Shown here: piece after piece, positions 1 through 8,673 of the stretch | How positions within the stretch are numbered: the first letter of the stretch is position 1 | How the letters are laid out: each line of letters begins with the position of its first letter | Origin: Lacticaseibacillus paracasei subsp. paracasei | GTDB lineage: Bacteria > Bacillota > Bacilli > Lactobacillales > Lactobacillaceae | DNA: 64,000 bases | Direction: 5' to 3' | Assembly: GCF_000829035.1 (NCBI RefSeq) | Contig: NZ_AP012541.1 | Span: forward strand, 434,001 to 498,000 | Notes under the pieces: generated by a model | What the model saw: the letters and a program-made list of their open reading frames with translations, nothing else | What the model was told of the DNA's origin: nothing | Databases searched by the model: none | Position numbers and translations under genes: made by a program

Positions 1-338
1 GAGAAATTTACGATTGTGCTGCAGGCTGTCCCGTCCAAAATACGGTTGACGTGATTGCCGGTAAATGGAAGAGCGTCATTCTCTATCATCTTTTTCAAGG
101 CGATGCGACTCGGTTCAGTACACTCAACAAAGCCATTCCATCTATTACCGAGCGCATGCTGGCATTACAGTTGGCGCAACTCGAGGCCGATAATATTATT
201 GTCAAGAAAGCTGGTTATGCAGACGGACGGGCTACAGAATACCAATTAACCGCACTAGGCCAGACCCTAGCACCTGTCATTCAGGCTATGGCAGCTTGGG
301 GTGAAGCATATAAAGTGCGGCGAAAAGCATTAGTTTAA
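1..338 (+). CDS. HxlR-family winged-helix regulator, 5' partial
   Basis: The reading frame is open from base 3, so the gene begins upstream of the window. The visible part has the HxlR hallmark: a Cys-Pro-Val near the start, then GKWKSVILYHL, then the recognition region (TERMLALQLAQLEADNIIVKK) and the wing (TEYQLTALGQTL). Family members are about 110-residue dimeric DNA-binding regulators, some sensing thiols or electrophiles through the N-terminal Cys; a Cys-x4-Cys-Pro pair lies just before the helix. The apparent ATG-like starts inside the frame are internal. Its target is not visible; the downstream gene is convergent and separated by a terminator. Confidence 0.88.
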   Translation, partial: EIYDCAAGCPVQNTVDVIAGKWKSVILYHLFQGDATRFSTLNKAIPSITERMLALQLAQLEADNIIVKKAGYADGRATEYQLTALGQTLAPVIQAMAAWGEAYKVRRKALV

Positions 339-363
339 TTAAGAATAGTCTTTATGACGGCAA

Positions 364-392
364 AAAACTCGCAGCCAGACACTGCGAGTTTT
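364..392. terminator. Bidirectional intrinsic terminator
   Basis: An 11-bp perfect stem (364-374 with 382-392) with a 7-nt loop is flanked by A and T tracts, between the convergent HxlR gene and the YczE-like gene. Confidence 0.85.
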
Positions 393-401
393 TTTGTTTA
401 G

Positions 402-1007
402 TCATTCATTAAGTACCCGTGAAAATTTAAGTTCACAAAATGCCAGCGTTCTTTTGAAGACTGTGCCAATCAAGAGAATACCGATGATCGGTCCGATCAT
501 GATTTTGCCGCCAAGCAACATGCCACTCAAAAAACAGACAAGATCCATCCCCATACGTGTCTTAGCAACATCAATGGCACATTTTTCCGCTAGGGCCAAG
601 CTTAAAGCAATATACCCTTCTTTACCGGTACTGGCTGCTGCGGCGATGCCGGAGCCGATGGCGATTAAGGCAACCCCCAAGACTAGCATGCTGACACGTA
701 TGCCCATATGGCTATCGACTAAAAGATAGCGAATAACAAGATCGGTGACAAGACTGGTAACGATTGGATTGATAATCGTTCCTAATCCTAAGTGGCGACG
801 ATTGATCCCAGCCACCAAACCGATGCATGCGACGGTTACCACGAGTGAGGCTTGACCGACTGTAATGGCTAATCTGGTTGCGATGCCTTCCCAAAGAACG
901 CCTAACGCATCCGCGCCAAGTCCAGTCGTGACACACGTGCCCACACCAAGACCGACGATGGCGGCACCAATGGCAGCAATGATTTGTCGTTTGATTGCTG
1001 TCATCAA
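402..1007 (-). CDS. YczE-like integral membrane protein
   Basis: A 201-residue hydrophobic protein with about five membrane segments and the Gly-rich N-terminal region typical of YczE proteins (IVGLGVGTCVTTGLGADALGV). Function is not established for the family. Its ATG overlaps the stop of the upstream phospho-beta-glucosidase gene (ATGA overlap), so it is translationally coupled and is the last gene of the PTS operon. A role linked to beta-glucoside uptake is only inferred from position. Confidence 0.75.
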   Translation of the reverse strand: MMTAIKRQIIAAIGAAIVGLGVGTCVTTGLGADALGVLWEGIATRLAITVGQASLVVTVACIGLVAGINRRHLGLGTIINPIVTSLVTDLVIRYLLVDSHMGIRVSMLVLGVALIAIGSGIAAAASTGKEGYIALSLALAEKCAIDVAKTRMGMDLVCFLSGMLLGGKIMIGPIIGILLIGTVFKRTLAFCELKFSRVLNE

Positions 1008-2434
1008 CTGAGATCAGTACCATTTGAGGCGATTACTTTTTTGTACCAGTTGAAGGAATCTTTCTTAATGCGCTGGCATGTCTTAGGATCGCCATCGGTT
1101 CGATCAACATAAATCAAGCCGTAACGTTTGTTGTAGCCATTGCTTGTAGAAAGCAAATCTAAAGCCGACCATGGCATGTAGCCTAAAACCTGCACACCGA
1201 GACCCATGGCGCGTTGCGTGGCGGCAATATGCTCGCGTAAGTAAGCAATCCGATAGTCATCATGCACTTTGCCATCACTTGTGAGCTCATCGCGTGCACC
1301 TAGCCCGTTTTCGGTAATCATGAACGGGATGCGGTAGCGAGTATAAAGATCGCGATAGACAATCTCCAACCCAATGGGATCAATGGCCCAGTCCCAATCA
1401 GTTGTCCGCAGTTCGGGATTAGGACACATTTGGTAAAAACCAGGATGCGTTTCAAATCCTGACATGTCACCTTTTTTGCCAGTTAAGTTATACCCTGACC
1501 AAGCATGATCAGCACCTTCAGGACAAGCGTGAGCGCACTGACTGTCATAATAGTTGACAGCAAGAAAATCGGAGATATTTTGTGAAAAGAGGGTTTCATC
1601 GTCGTCAAAGATTTCGGGTGCCAACTGATGTTGCTTCAAATAATTGAAGGCAGCATCGGTGTAATAACCTTTAAAATACACGTCAAGATAATAGAAATTT
1701 CGGAGGTCGTTGGCATTCAAGGCCGCCAGCTGATCCTCAGGCTTGCAGGTGCGAGCGTAAACTGGCGCGTAGCCTAATGCTGGGCCTGCCAAACCACCGA
1801 CCTCGTGGATATATTTCACGGCTAATGCCTGGGCGAGGTTCATATGATGATTGATCTGATAACGCAATTGGTTTTGATTTTGATACTTTTCGGGTACATA
1901 ACACTTCTGGGTCCAATATTGGACGATGATGCTCTGTTCATTGATTGTGATCCAGTACTTCACATCATTTTTGAACTCATTGACCACAAACTTGGCAAAA
2001 TAGCCAAAGTCTTCGACAACCTCGCGAGATAGCCAGCCTTCATATTTTTCGACTAGTGCCCAAGGCAGATCGTAATGATACAAGGTAGGGATGGGTTCGA
2101 TGTCGTTTGCTTTGAGTTCCGCAATCAAATCGCGATAAAATTGTAAACCTTCTTCGTTAACCTGATGATCGCCTTTTGGAAAAATCCGCGACCAAGCAAT
2201 TGAAAAACGATAGCTAGTAAAACCCATTTCTTTAAATAAGCGGATATCTTCTTTGAAGTGGTGATAGTGGTCACTAGCGATGCTTGTATCGGCAAAGCCA
2301 AACTTTTCAGATCGGTTATTGTTAATAAAATCTTGTTGCGAAAGGCCCTTGCCGTGGGTGATCGCGGCACCTTCGACTTGGTAGGCACTTGTTGAAGCAC
2401 CCCATAGGAAATTCTCTGGAAAACGCTGTTTCAT
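1004..2434 (-). CDS. 6-phospho-beta-glucosidase, GH1 family
   Basis: A 476-residue GH1 enzyme, the usual length. It starts with FLWGASTSAYQVEGA, has the acid/base glutamate in TINEQ and the nucleophile glutamate in ITENGLG, and a C-terminal KRYGLIYVD segment. It would hydrolyse 6-phospho-beta-glucosides delivered by the adjacent PTS. AAGGAG lies about 8 nt before the ATG. Family and reaction are secure; the natural sugar (cellobiose, gentiobiose, aryl-glucoside) cannot be read from sequence. Confidence 0.93.
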   Translation of the reverse strand: MKQRFPENFLWGASTSAYQVEGAAITHGKGLSQQDFINNNRSEKFGFADTSIASDHYHHFKEDIRLFKEMGFTSYRFSIAWSRIFPKGDHQVNEEGLQFYRDLIAELKANDIEPIPTLYHYDLPWALVEKYEGWLSREVVEDFGYFAKFVVNEFKNDVKYWITINEQSIIVQYWTQKCYVPEKYQNQNQLRYQINHHMNLAQALAVKYIHEVGGLAGPALGYAPVYARTCKPEDQLAALNANDLRNFYYLDVYFKGYYTDAAFNYLKQHQLAPEIFDDDETLFSQNISDFLAVNYYDSQCAHACPEGADHAWSGYNLTGKKGDMSGFETHPGFYQMCPNPELRTTDWDWAIDPIGLEIVYRDLYTRYRIPFMITENGLGARDELTSDGKVHDDYRIAYLREHIAATQRAMGLGVQVLGYMPWSALDLLSTSNGYNKRYGLIYVDRTDGDPKTCQRIKKDSFNWYKKVIASNGTDLS

Positions 2435-2452
2435 GTGGTCACACTCCTTTAA

Positions 2453-2818
2453 TCAGATAGATGATGGTTGGTTCGACGAAACGGCATCGGTCAACACAAC
2501 TTCAAAAAGTTCAATCATATTCTGCGTCATGCTGATTTCACTGGCAATGGTCATAAGATGATCTTGCGCATGCGTAAATAGCAGCGATGGCTCATAGTGC
2601 TGTCCTGCAGCTTCGTTTTGAATAATCTCTGTTTGTGCTTGATGGGCCAGGGTTATTTCTTTCTTTGCAGAAGCCAGCGCTTGGTAAGCTGCTGCTAATT
2701 GCTTGTTCTTGGCAAGCTGAACCGCTTCGAGTGCTTTGTTGCGACCGTTGCCTGCATAAATGATAATTTGCATGGCAACGGGAATGAGAGGACTCTCGTT
2801 GGTGTCTTTTTGCGTCAT
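2453..2818 (-). CDS. PTS lactose/cellobiose-family EIIA
   Basis: About 121 residues, all helical, with the phosphorylated histidine in LLFTHAQDHLM. It passes phosphate from HPr to the IIB protein of this operon. A longer frame starts at 2836, but an AAGGAG placed 7 nt before the ATG at 2818 decides for the shorter start. It lies between the IIC and glucosidase genes with short gaps, in the same transcript. Confidence 0.92.
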   Translation of the reverse strand: MTQKDTNESPLIPVAMQIIIYAGNGRNKALEAVQLAKNKQLAAAYQALASAKKEITLAHQAQTEIIQNEAAGQHYEPSLLFTHAQDHLMTIASEISMTQNMIELFEVVLTDAVSSNQPSSI

Positions 2819-2854
2819 CACTTTTCTCCTTGTCATAGTCCGATATGCGAATGA

Positions 2855-4093
2855 TTAAACTGCCGGTTGTAACTGATTTTCTTCTTGGAGGACTTCCCGT
2901 TCGTAAACTTTGAAAAATGGATACCATGTTGCTAGATAAACGACAAAAAGCAGTACGTACCAGATGATGGCGCGAAAATCTTGCAAAATAATAACACTGG
3001 AAATTGGTGCTGGAATCTGCGCAACTTGCATCAAACTAGCCGGAATATTCAGCAAGCCGCCTCGCATGACCGCCCAAATGACACAACTGCCGATAATTGA
3101 ATTGAGCCACATTGGGATCATCAGTATAGGATTCATGACAACGGGGGTACTGAAGACAATTGGCTCGTTAATATTGAATAGCGATGGGCCAAGGCAGATT
3201 CTGCCGATGGTTTTCAATTTGGCGCTTCTTGAGAAACACATCAGGAGATTCAAGGTTAAAGTTGCACCAGTCCCACCCATCATGATGAGCCCAAGGCTAT
3301 AAACGGTTTCGTTGGTGACAATGTTGACGGCGTTGCTGCCACTTTTAACCGCCAAAGCGTTTGCCGCAATGCCTGCAATGAAGATAGGGTTCTGCAAAGC
3401 TGTCCATAACCAAGTTGAGATACCCATAGAGTAGAAAAAGGCAGGAATCAAAACCAACAGAATCAAGCCGGGAAGTGATTGGCCAAAATTTTGAATTGGC
3501 TCAAAAAGATTCAAAATCACTTGGAAGACGTCAATCTTGAAGGCGAAGATTAAGGTCGCAAACAAGGCTAGACTGATAAAAATGGGGATGATGTTGTTAA
3601 TCCAATTAGCCACGAAATCTGGCAACGAGCTATTTTTTAGAAAATTCAGCTTGCTGTAGAAGTGGAAGATGACGCCAATGGCAACGCCGAATAGAACGCC
3701 AATCAGGATGCCTGTCGGGCCAACCCTACCTAAATCGTAGACACCTTGTTTCTCGCCGATTGGATGAAGCGTCATCATCAAAACGCAGATTGACACGATT
3801 CCTGCTGTGGTGGCGTATTGTGGATGTCGAAACTTTTCCATGAATTGATGACCAACCATGAAAGCCGCAACCAAACCAATCATGCCGAACGAATAATTGG
3901 AGATATTCGTTAAGTCAGGCAACTGCGGAATATAGGAACGAAAAACGTTGTAGAAGAAGACCACTGATCCAGTTAAAATAAAAGGAATGAGATTCTGCAT
4001 CGCACTTGAAAGTGCAGCGATAGCAGGCATTTGGGTGAACTTTTTGGCTTTAGGGGCAAAAACGTTAGCCAACCAATCCATGAATATTTTCAT
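2855..4093 (-). CDS. PTS lactose/cellobiose-family EIIC permease
   Basis: A 412-residue membrane permease (usual length 410-450) with about ten membrane segments. It opens with the family start MDWLANVFAPKAKKFT and contains the sugar-binding signature around FNINEPIVFSTPVVMNP. GGGAGG lies 8 nt before the ATG at 4093. With IIA and IIB from the same operon it forms a complete beta-glucoside or oligosaccharide PTS. Confidence 0.93.
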   Translation of the reverse strand: MKIFMDWLANVFAPKAKKFTQMPAIAALSSAMQNLIPFILTGSVVFFYNVFRSYIPQLPDLTNISNYSFGMIGLVAAFMVGHQFMEKFRHPQYATTAGIVSICVLMMTLHPIGEKQGVYDLGRVGPTGILIGVLFGVAIGVIFHFYSKLNFLKNSSLPDFVANWINNIIPIFISLALFATLIFAFKIDVFQVILNLFEPIQNFGQSLPGLILLVLIPAFFYSMGISTWLWTALQNPIFIAGIAANALAVKSGSNAVNIVTNETVYSLGLIMMGGTGATLTLNLLMCFSRSAKLKTIGRICLGPSLFNINEPIVFSTPVVMNPILMIPMWLNSIIGSCVIWAVMRGGLLNIPASLMQVAQIPAPISSVIILQDFRAIIWYVLLFVVYLATWYPFFKVYEREVLQEENQLQPAV

Positions 4094-4116
4094 TATTTTC
4101 CTCCCGGCAGCTTTCT

Positions 4117-4428
4117 TTACTCTGCCAGCCGATTTGCAAAAGCAATGAGGCCAGCGCCATCGAGACTGCCGTAGATGTCTTGCGGAATGACGTCGACGAC
4201 AACATTGAAAGGTTCGGCCTGTTTCGCGAGTTCATCTTTTAACGAGGCGTAATGCGGGCCAAGTAATAAAATGTCGATATCTTGAAAATACTGACCAATT
4301 TCACTTTCACTTTTTGCTTCAATGGAGACAGCCTGCCCTTTCTTTTGTGCTGCCTTGCGAGCACGCTGAGCAAGAAATCCGCTTGACATGCCAGCGCCGC
4401 AGCATAACATGATATTAACCGCTTTCAT
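4117..4428 (-). CDS. PTS lactose/cellobiose-family EIIB
   Basis: About 103 residues starting MKAVNIMLCCGAGMSSGF. The cysteine pair before GAGMSS contains the phosphorylated cysteine of EIIB. A GTG codon at 4437 gives a longer frame but touches the AGGAG directly, so the ATG at 4428 (8 nt spacing) is the better start. It is the first gene of the five-gene minus-strand operon. Confidence 0.92.
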   Translation of the reverse strand: MKAVNIMLCCGAGMSSGFLAQRARKAAQKKGQAVSIEAKSESEIGQYFQDIDILLLGPHYASLKDELAKQAEPFNVVVDVIPQDIYGSLDGAGLIAFANRLAE

Positions 4429-4454
4429 TTTAAACACTCCTTTCTTGTGACTTT

Positions 4455-4484
4455 ATTATCGCGAATGAGGAGAAATCGGCTCAA
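4455..4484 (-). promoter_or_regulatory. Predicted promoter of the beta-glucoside PTS operon
   Basis: On the minus strand, TTGAGC (4479-4484) and GATAAT (4455-4460) are 18 bp apart, just upstream of the EIIB gene and its ribosome binding site. Confidence 0.5.
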
Positions 4485-4523
4485 CTAAAAAAATGCACCG
4501 TGACAGTGCAAATGGTTGACGAA

Positions 4524-4539
4524 TTGTTAGCGGTTGCGT
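4524..4539. promoter_or_regulatory. Candidate cre site (CcpA operator)
   Basis: TTGTTAGCGGTTGCGT agrees with the cre consensus WTGNNARCGNWWWCAW at 14 of 16 positions. It lies between the divergent PTS operon and its regulator, where carbon catabolite control is expected. Neither half is perfect, so this remains tentative. Confidence 0.35.
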
Positions 4540-4602
4540 GCAAGCAATAGGCTTTTTTGAATTTTGGGAGAACCGGTTAAAAAAAGACCGGAAGGGAGCA
4601 AG

Positions 4603-6513
4603 ATGCTAAATAACAACCAGCAACGGCTATTGCAACTGTTATTCGAATCCAATCAACCACTGACGCCTAATCAGTTATCAGAGAAGCTTGGTTGTTCAGT
4701 GCGAACTGCCAAAACTTATGTTGCGCAGATTAATCGATTAGCGGCGGAGCCACTGATTCTATCGTCACGACAAGGGTACGTGGCTTTAAAAACTGAGGCT
4801 AAACAATTATTAATTTCAACAAACAATGCAAGTGATATCCCACAAACCTTTCGTGATCGTGCTTTTTACATCATCAAACAAAGCATGATTCATAAGGCGC
4901 AATTGGATGTCTTTGACTTGGAGGAAAGCTTATTTGTTAGCTATGGAACTTTAAAAAATGATATTCAAAAGATCAATCAGATGTTTTCGAAATCTGGCGT
5001 TAGGGTAGTCATTCGCGATAATAAAATTCAGGTTACCGGAAATGAAAAAGACAAACGCCGACTGATTTCGCATTTCATTATGGAGGAAGCACCTCATCAT
5101 TTCGTTGATCGATCCTTGCTCACACAAAACTTTAATCGTACCGATGTTGAACAGATCGAGCAAATTATCAAAGAAGAATTAGCGCCATCAACATTAAAAC
5201 TCAATGATTATGCATTGATAAATCTCATGATGCATTTATTGATTATGATTCAATCCTTACATTACGACGATACATTGCTATCCCGCGATGCCTATAGTTC
5301 ATGGCTAAACACGTATGATGCGGCTATTGTCACGAAAATTATTAAACGTATTGAGAACGTTTTTAACCTTATTTTAAATAAACATGAGCGTGAAGAGATC
5401 CACATGTTGTTTCATGCTAATGTTGACCATTTACCGCTAAGTGATCGTGACAAGTTAACCACAACTGTTGGTGACAACATTGTGCGAGCGATGAGCTCAT
5501 TATTTGCAGAAGTCCAACACATATTTGGGATTGATCTAGATAACGATTATTTCGTTTTTCCGTTCAGCTTGCATCTCAACAAATTATTTTCTCGTGCCAT
5601 GCAGGGATCCAGTCTGAACAGTCCGCTAACCGAATCTTTAAAGCAGGATTTTCCGGTAGTTTTTGAGCTGGCAGTTTTTGTTTCTTTTCGGCTTAGTCAA
5701 TTGTTGCACATTCCAATCACAGAAGGCGAACGAGCATATATTGCACTGCATATTGGTGCTGAATTAGATCGCCAAAAGCAACACTCTGAAAAAATCAGAA
5801 CAGCTATTTTTTCACCGAACTATATAAATTTGAACACGCAACTGTATCAGCATGTTTCTAAGCAATTTGAGCATGATTTGAATGTTGTTGCCTTGGTGAA
5901 TGACCCTTCTGAGCTTGATAAGCTCGATGTTTCGCTGCTTATCACGACAGTACCTCAGGCTTCATCGATGGCTTATCGAGTCGTGACAATTTCGCCTTTC
6001 ATGACGAGTAAAGAGAAAAGCACCATCATGGCGACAATTGAGGAACATCGTCGTAACGTACAAAGGGATTTTTTAAGACGCTATTTTGATATCTACTTCG
6101 GTGAGCAATTCTTCTTTACATTGCAGCCAATCATGCAGCGGGATCAAGTTGTGACCTTGATGTGTGATCAACTAGAGCGCCGCCATATTGTGTCTCCAAG
6201 TTTTCGACAGCATGTTTTTGAACGTGAAGAAGCGGCTGGTACTGCTTTTGGGACAGTCGCTTTGCCACATTCTGTGTACATGGAAGCAAGGCAGACAGCT
6301 TTTAGTGTCGGCGTAGCGAAAAACTCAATTCGTTGGGGAGAGCGACGTGTCAATATTGTCGTTCTTGCAGCTATTAGTCAAAATGATCAACAGCGCTTTA
6401 TGCGTTTGTATGAAGCCTTAATCACGATGTTCAGTGAGCCGCAAGTGGCGACTGCGCTTGCACGCGTTAGGAATTTTGAACAATTTAAAAATGTCGTCAA
6501 AACAAACATGTGA
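4603..6513 (+). CDS. PRD-domain transcriptional regulator with EIIA-like domain (BglG/MtlR/LicR type)
   Basis: About 636 residues. In order: an N-terminal HTH (QLSEKLGCSVRTAKTYVAQIN), an Mga-like HTH near residues 80-140, two PTS regulation domains with conserved histidines (HLLIMIQSLHYDD, HANVDHLP, SLHLNKLF, ALHIGAELDR), a IIB-like segment lacking the usual cysteine, and a C-terminal fructose-type EIIA domain with GTVALPHSVYME. Such proteins activate sugar PTS operons when phosphorylated by HPr and not by their cognate EII. It is divergent from the PTS operon. A TTG at 4564 gives a longer frame; AAGGGAG just before the ATG at 4603 favours the shorter start. Confidence 0.9.
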   Translation: MLNNNQQRLLQLLFESNQPLTPNQLSEKLGCSVRTAKTYVAQINRLAAEPLILSSRQGYVALKTEAKQLLISTNNASDIPQTFRDRAFYIIKQSMIHKAQLDVFDLEESLFVSYGTLKNDIQKINQMFSKSGVRVVIRDNKIQVTGNEKDKRRLISHFIMEEAPHHFVDRSLLTQNFNRTDVEQIEQIIKEELAPSTLKLNDYALINLMMHLLIMIQSLHYDDTLLSRDAYSSWLNTYDAAIVTKIIKRIENVFNLILNKHEREEIHMLFHANVDHLPLSDRDKLTTTVGDNIVRAMSSLFAEVQHIFGIDLDNDYFVFPFSLHLNKLFSRAMQGSSLNSPLTESLKQDFPVVFELAVFVSFRLSQLLHIPITEGERAYIALHIGAELDRQKQHSEKIRTAIFSPNYINLNTQLYQHVSKQFEHDLNVVALVNDPSELDKLDVSLLITTVPQASSMAYRVVTISPFMTSKEKSTIMATIEEHRRNVQRDFLRRYFDIYFGEQFFFTLQPIMQRDQVVTLMCDQLERRHIVSPSFRQHVFEREEAAGTAFGTVALPHSVYMEARQTAFSVGVAKNSIRWGERRVNIVVLAAISQNDQQRFMRLYEALITMFSEPQVATALARVRNFEQFKNVVKTNM

Positions 6514-6565
6514 GGTGGCTTATTGCCCTAGTTTTTATAACATGATGTGTCAGCATACTGAGCCT

Positions 6566-6626
6566 AAATTAAAAAGTGGTTGACCACATTAGCAACAAGC
6601 TAATGTGGTCAACCACTTTTTAATTT
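6566..6626. terminator. Very long perfect hairpin, probable bidirectional terminator
   Basis: A perfect 28-bp stem (6566-6593 with 6599-6626) with a 5-nt loop, its outer ends rich in A and T. It sits between the convergent regulator and the recombinase. It would end transcription both ways, but the length is far beyond an ordinary terminator. Confidence 0.7.
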
Positions 6627-6859
6627 TAGCGCTAAGAATCACATTTCGGCCACAGAACAATGCTCCGTACTTAAATCTCGAATTCTGCGTTTAAGGGTAG
6701 CCGTGCTAATGCCGGTTTCTTTGGAAATTTGTTGATACGTCTTACCGTGCATATGTGCATCGAAAGCTTTCCTAATTTGTTGGTCACTATAAAGCTTTTT
6801 GCGACCTTCATGGTAATTGGGATTATGTGCTCGAGCGTATTTTTTCCCTTCTTGTGTCC

Positions 6860-6873
6860 GACTAATAATCAGG
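6860..6873. repeat. Left target-site duplication of the IS30-type element
   Basis: The 14-bp sequence GACTAATAATCAGG abuts the left inverted repeat and occurs again at the right end (8052-8065). Confidence 0.8.
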
Positions 6874-8051
6874 CCCCAGTTTACAATTCAAGTGCAACAC
6901 CCTGACGACTAGACCATAAAGGCCATGAAGACCTATTCTTGTTAGTGCTAGCTAAACAAGAAAGCAGGAATCTTCATGACCCACTCTCAGACTAACACTC
7001 ACAAGCATTACCAACAACTCAGTTTTAGCGACCGTGCTACAATTCAGGCCCTTCAGGCTGCTGGTGACACCGCGACCGTGATTGCACAGAAGCTTCATCG
7101 CAGTAAAGCGACAATCTCACGAGAAATCACGCGTGGATCTGTAACTCAGCTCGACTCGAAGCGTCACTCGCGTCAAGTCTATCTTGCGGAAACTGCCCAA
7201 GCCATGCACGACCGTAAACGCGATAGAACCGGTCACTACGCCTTTCTTAAGACCGGCCGTGCGTTCTTCAAGGCTCTCTCCAGGGAGCTTACTCGTAAGC
7301 CGCGCGTACACAGCGTTGATAGCTTCGTACACTTCTATCGCGACCAGGGCAAGGCTTGCCCTTCAACGACAACTGTGTATCGCTACATCGACGCCGGGCT
7401 GCTTGAGCTAGACAACATGACACTTCCCAAGAAGCTCCGACGCCGCATCAAAGGCTATAAGAACGCCCACAAGCGCAAGAATAAGAAGATATACGGCGAC
7501 TCAATCGAGTTGCGTCCTGCGGCCGTGAATGACCGCACAGGCGTGGGACATTGGGAAGGCGACTTGGTCAAGGGTATTCGCTTAGCTGATGAGCCAGCAT
7601 TAATGACGCTCACAGAACGGTACAGCCGGACTGAGATCATCGTCAAGATTCCTGACTATCATGCGGGCACCTGCCTTAAAGCCTTGCAGGACACGATCGA
7701 CGACTACGGGGCCAAGGAATTTGAGAGTATCACTTTTGACAATGGTTCCGAGTTTGCCAAGTTATCAGAGATTGTTGGAACCCAGATTTACTTCGCACAT
7801 CCGTACTCGCCTTGGGAGCGTGGCACAAACGAGAACGCCAATGGACTGCTTAGGGAATTCTTCCCGAAAGGGAAGTCTCTCAGAGCAGTTACCCTGGTTG
7901 AAATTCAAGCAGTCCAATCCGCACTGAACCATCGTCCCAGACGTATTCTGAACTATCTTCGCCCATGCGATTACTACCGATGCATGGCGTAACAGCCTAG
8001 ACCACTATCAAGAATTCGTTATCATCGTTGCACTTGCCTTGAAAATTGAGG
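6874..8051 (+). mobile_element. IS30-family insertion sequence, intact copy
   Basis: The element is 1178 bp. The 25-bp terminal repeats (from 6874 inwards, and from 8051 inwards on the other strand) match at about 20 positions and end with the shared CAAGTGCAAC. It carries one transposase gene on the plus strand, pointing toward spaC. It interrupts a recombinase gene and is flanked by 14-bp direct repeats. Confidence 0.88.
6976..7992 (+). CDS. IS30-family transposase
   Basis: 338 residues, the usual length. It has an N-terminal HTH (VIAQKLHRSKATISREI) and a DDE catalytic core: Asp in GVGHWEGDLV, Asp in TFDNGSEF, and Glu in RGTNENANGLLREFFPKG. All catalytic residues are present and the frame is uninterrupted, so the element may be active. 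The ATG at 6976 is preceded by a modest AGGA. Confidence 0.95.
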   Translation: MTHSQTNTHKHYQQLSFSDRATIQALQAAGDTATVIAQKLHRSKATISREITRGSVTQLDSKRHSRQVYLAETAQAMHDRKRDRTGHYAFLKTGRAFFKALSRELTRKPRVHSVDSFVHFYRDQGKACPSTTTVYRYIDAGLLELDNMTLPKKLRRRIKGYKNAHKRKNKKIYGDSIELRPAAVNDRTGVGHWEGDLVKGIRLADEPALMTLTERYSRTEIIVKIPDYHAGTCLKALQDTIDDYGAKEFESITFDNGSEFAKLSEIVGTQIYFAHPYSPWERGTNENANGLLREFFPKGKSLRAVTLVEIQAVQSALNHRPRRILNYLRPCDYYRCMA

Positions 8052-8065
8052 GACTAATAATCAGG
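8052..8065. repeat. Right target-site duplication of the IS30-type element
   Basis: A second perfect copy of the 14-bp repeat at 6860-6873. It lies within the N-terminal fragment of the recombinase gene. Confidence 0.8.
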
Positions 8066-8489
8066 TCTCGTTCAAATTGGGCGAAAGCCGAGAAAACGGT
8101 GAATATCAGTTTGCCGGTCGGTGTCTCGTCAATGAGACCAACATTCAGGATGTGTATCCCAACATGATGATCAAACAATGTCTGCATGACATCCAATGCT
8201 TCACGCGTATTTCGCGCAAAGCGATCTAACTTTGTCACGACCAAGATATCACCAAACTGCAACTTAGATAATAACTGTTTAAAAACCGGCCGACCCGTGG
8301 TCGTGCCGGTGTATTTTTCCTGATAAATTTCATCGACACCTGCTCTACGCAGTTCTTCTATTTGTGACTCAAGACGCTGGCCTTCAGTGCTGACGCGTGC
8401 ATAGCCATATCTCATCAAAACACTCCTATCATCAAGGCCGAATTGTATCACAACTTGAAAGATTAGAGCCGAAAGCAAGAACTCCCAAA

Positions 8490-8517
8490 ATTATAGCATA
8501 AAAATGTTTTATGGAAA
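8490..8517 (-). promoter_or_regulatory. Predicted promoter of the serine recombinase gene
   Basis: On the minus strand, an extended -10 (TGC then TATAAT at 8490-8495) lies 16 bp from TTTCCA (8512-8517), about 75 bp before the ATG at 8415. Confidence 0.45.
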
Positions 8518-8550
8518 CAATTAGAATTAAATAACTATCGGTATTTATCG

Positions 8551-8579
8551 TTGAGGTTGTTTCTTATTTGTTATTAAGT
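8551..8579 (+). promoter_or_regulatory. Weak candidate promoter of the spaCBA operon
   Basis: TTGAGG (8551-8556), a 17-bp gap and TTAAGT (8574-8579) is the best match in the 258 bp between the recombinase and spaC; the -10 is poor. In L. rhamnosus GG pilus expression has been attributed to an IS30-like insertion upstream of spaCBA. Here the IS ends about 620 bp before spaC, and I see no strong outward promoter at its right end. Confidence 0.25.
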
Positions 8580-8673
8580 GGACAAAAAGACTGGCTCTTA
8601 AGTGTCGAGTTGTAAGCGCAAGAACAATTGCAATGTCAGTGGCTAAAAGTTCACCTGAGAGGAGGGTAAAAAT

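Larger units (their letters stand above)
6639..8415 (-). pseudogene. Serine recombinase (resolvase/invertase family), split by an IS30-type element
   Basis: The N-terminal part (8415 down to 8052) has MRYGYARVS with the catalytic serine, then KLDRFARNTREALDVM and FAQFERDLI. The C-terminal part (6859 down to 6639) has the HTH domain (TYQQISKETGISTATLKRRI). Removing the IS and one copy of the 14-bp duplication restores one frame of 194 codons plus stop, the usual length for Hin/Tn3-type recombinases. The start at 8415 follows GGAG at 7-8 nt; an upstream start at 8478 is unlikely. As it stands the protein lacks its DNA-binding domain and is very probably inactive. Confidence 0.9.

Noticed and set aside
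8610..8630. cre-like TTGTAAGCGCAAGAAC before spaC
   Set aside because: The right half lacks the needed W-C-A positions; about 13 of 16 matches with poor symmetry.
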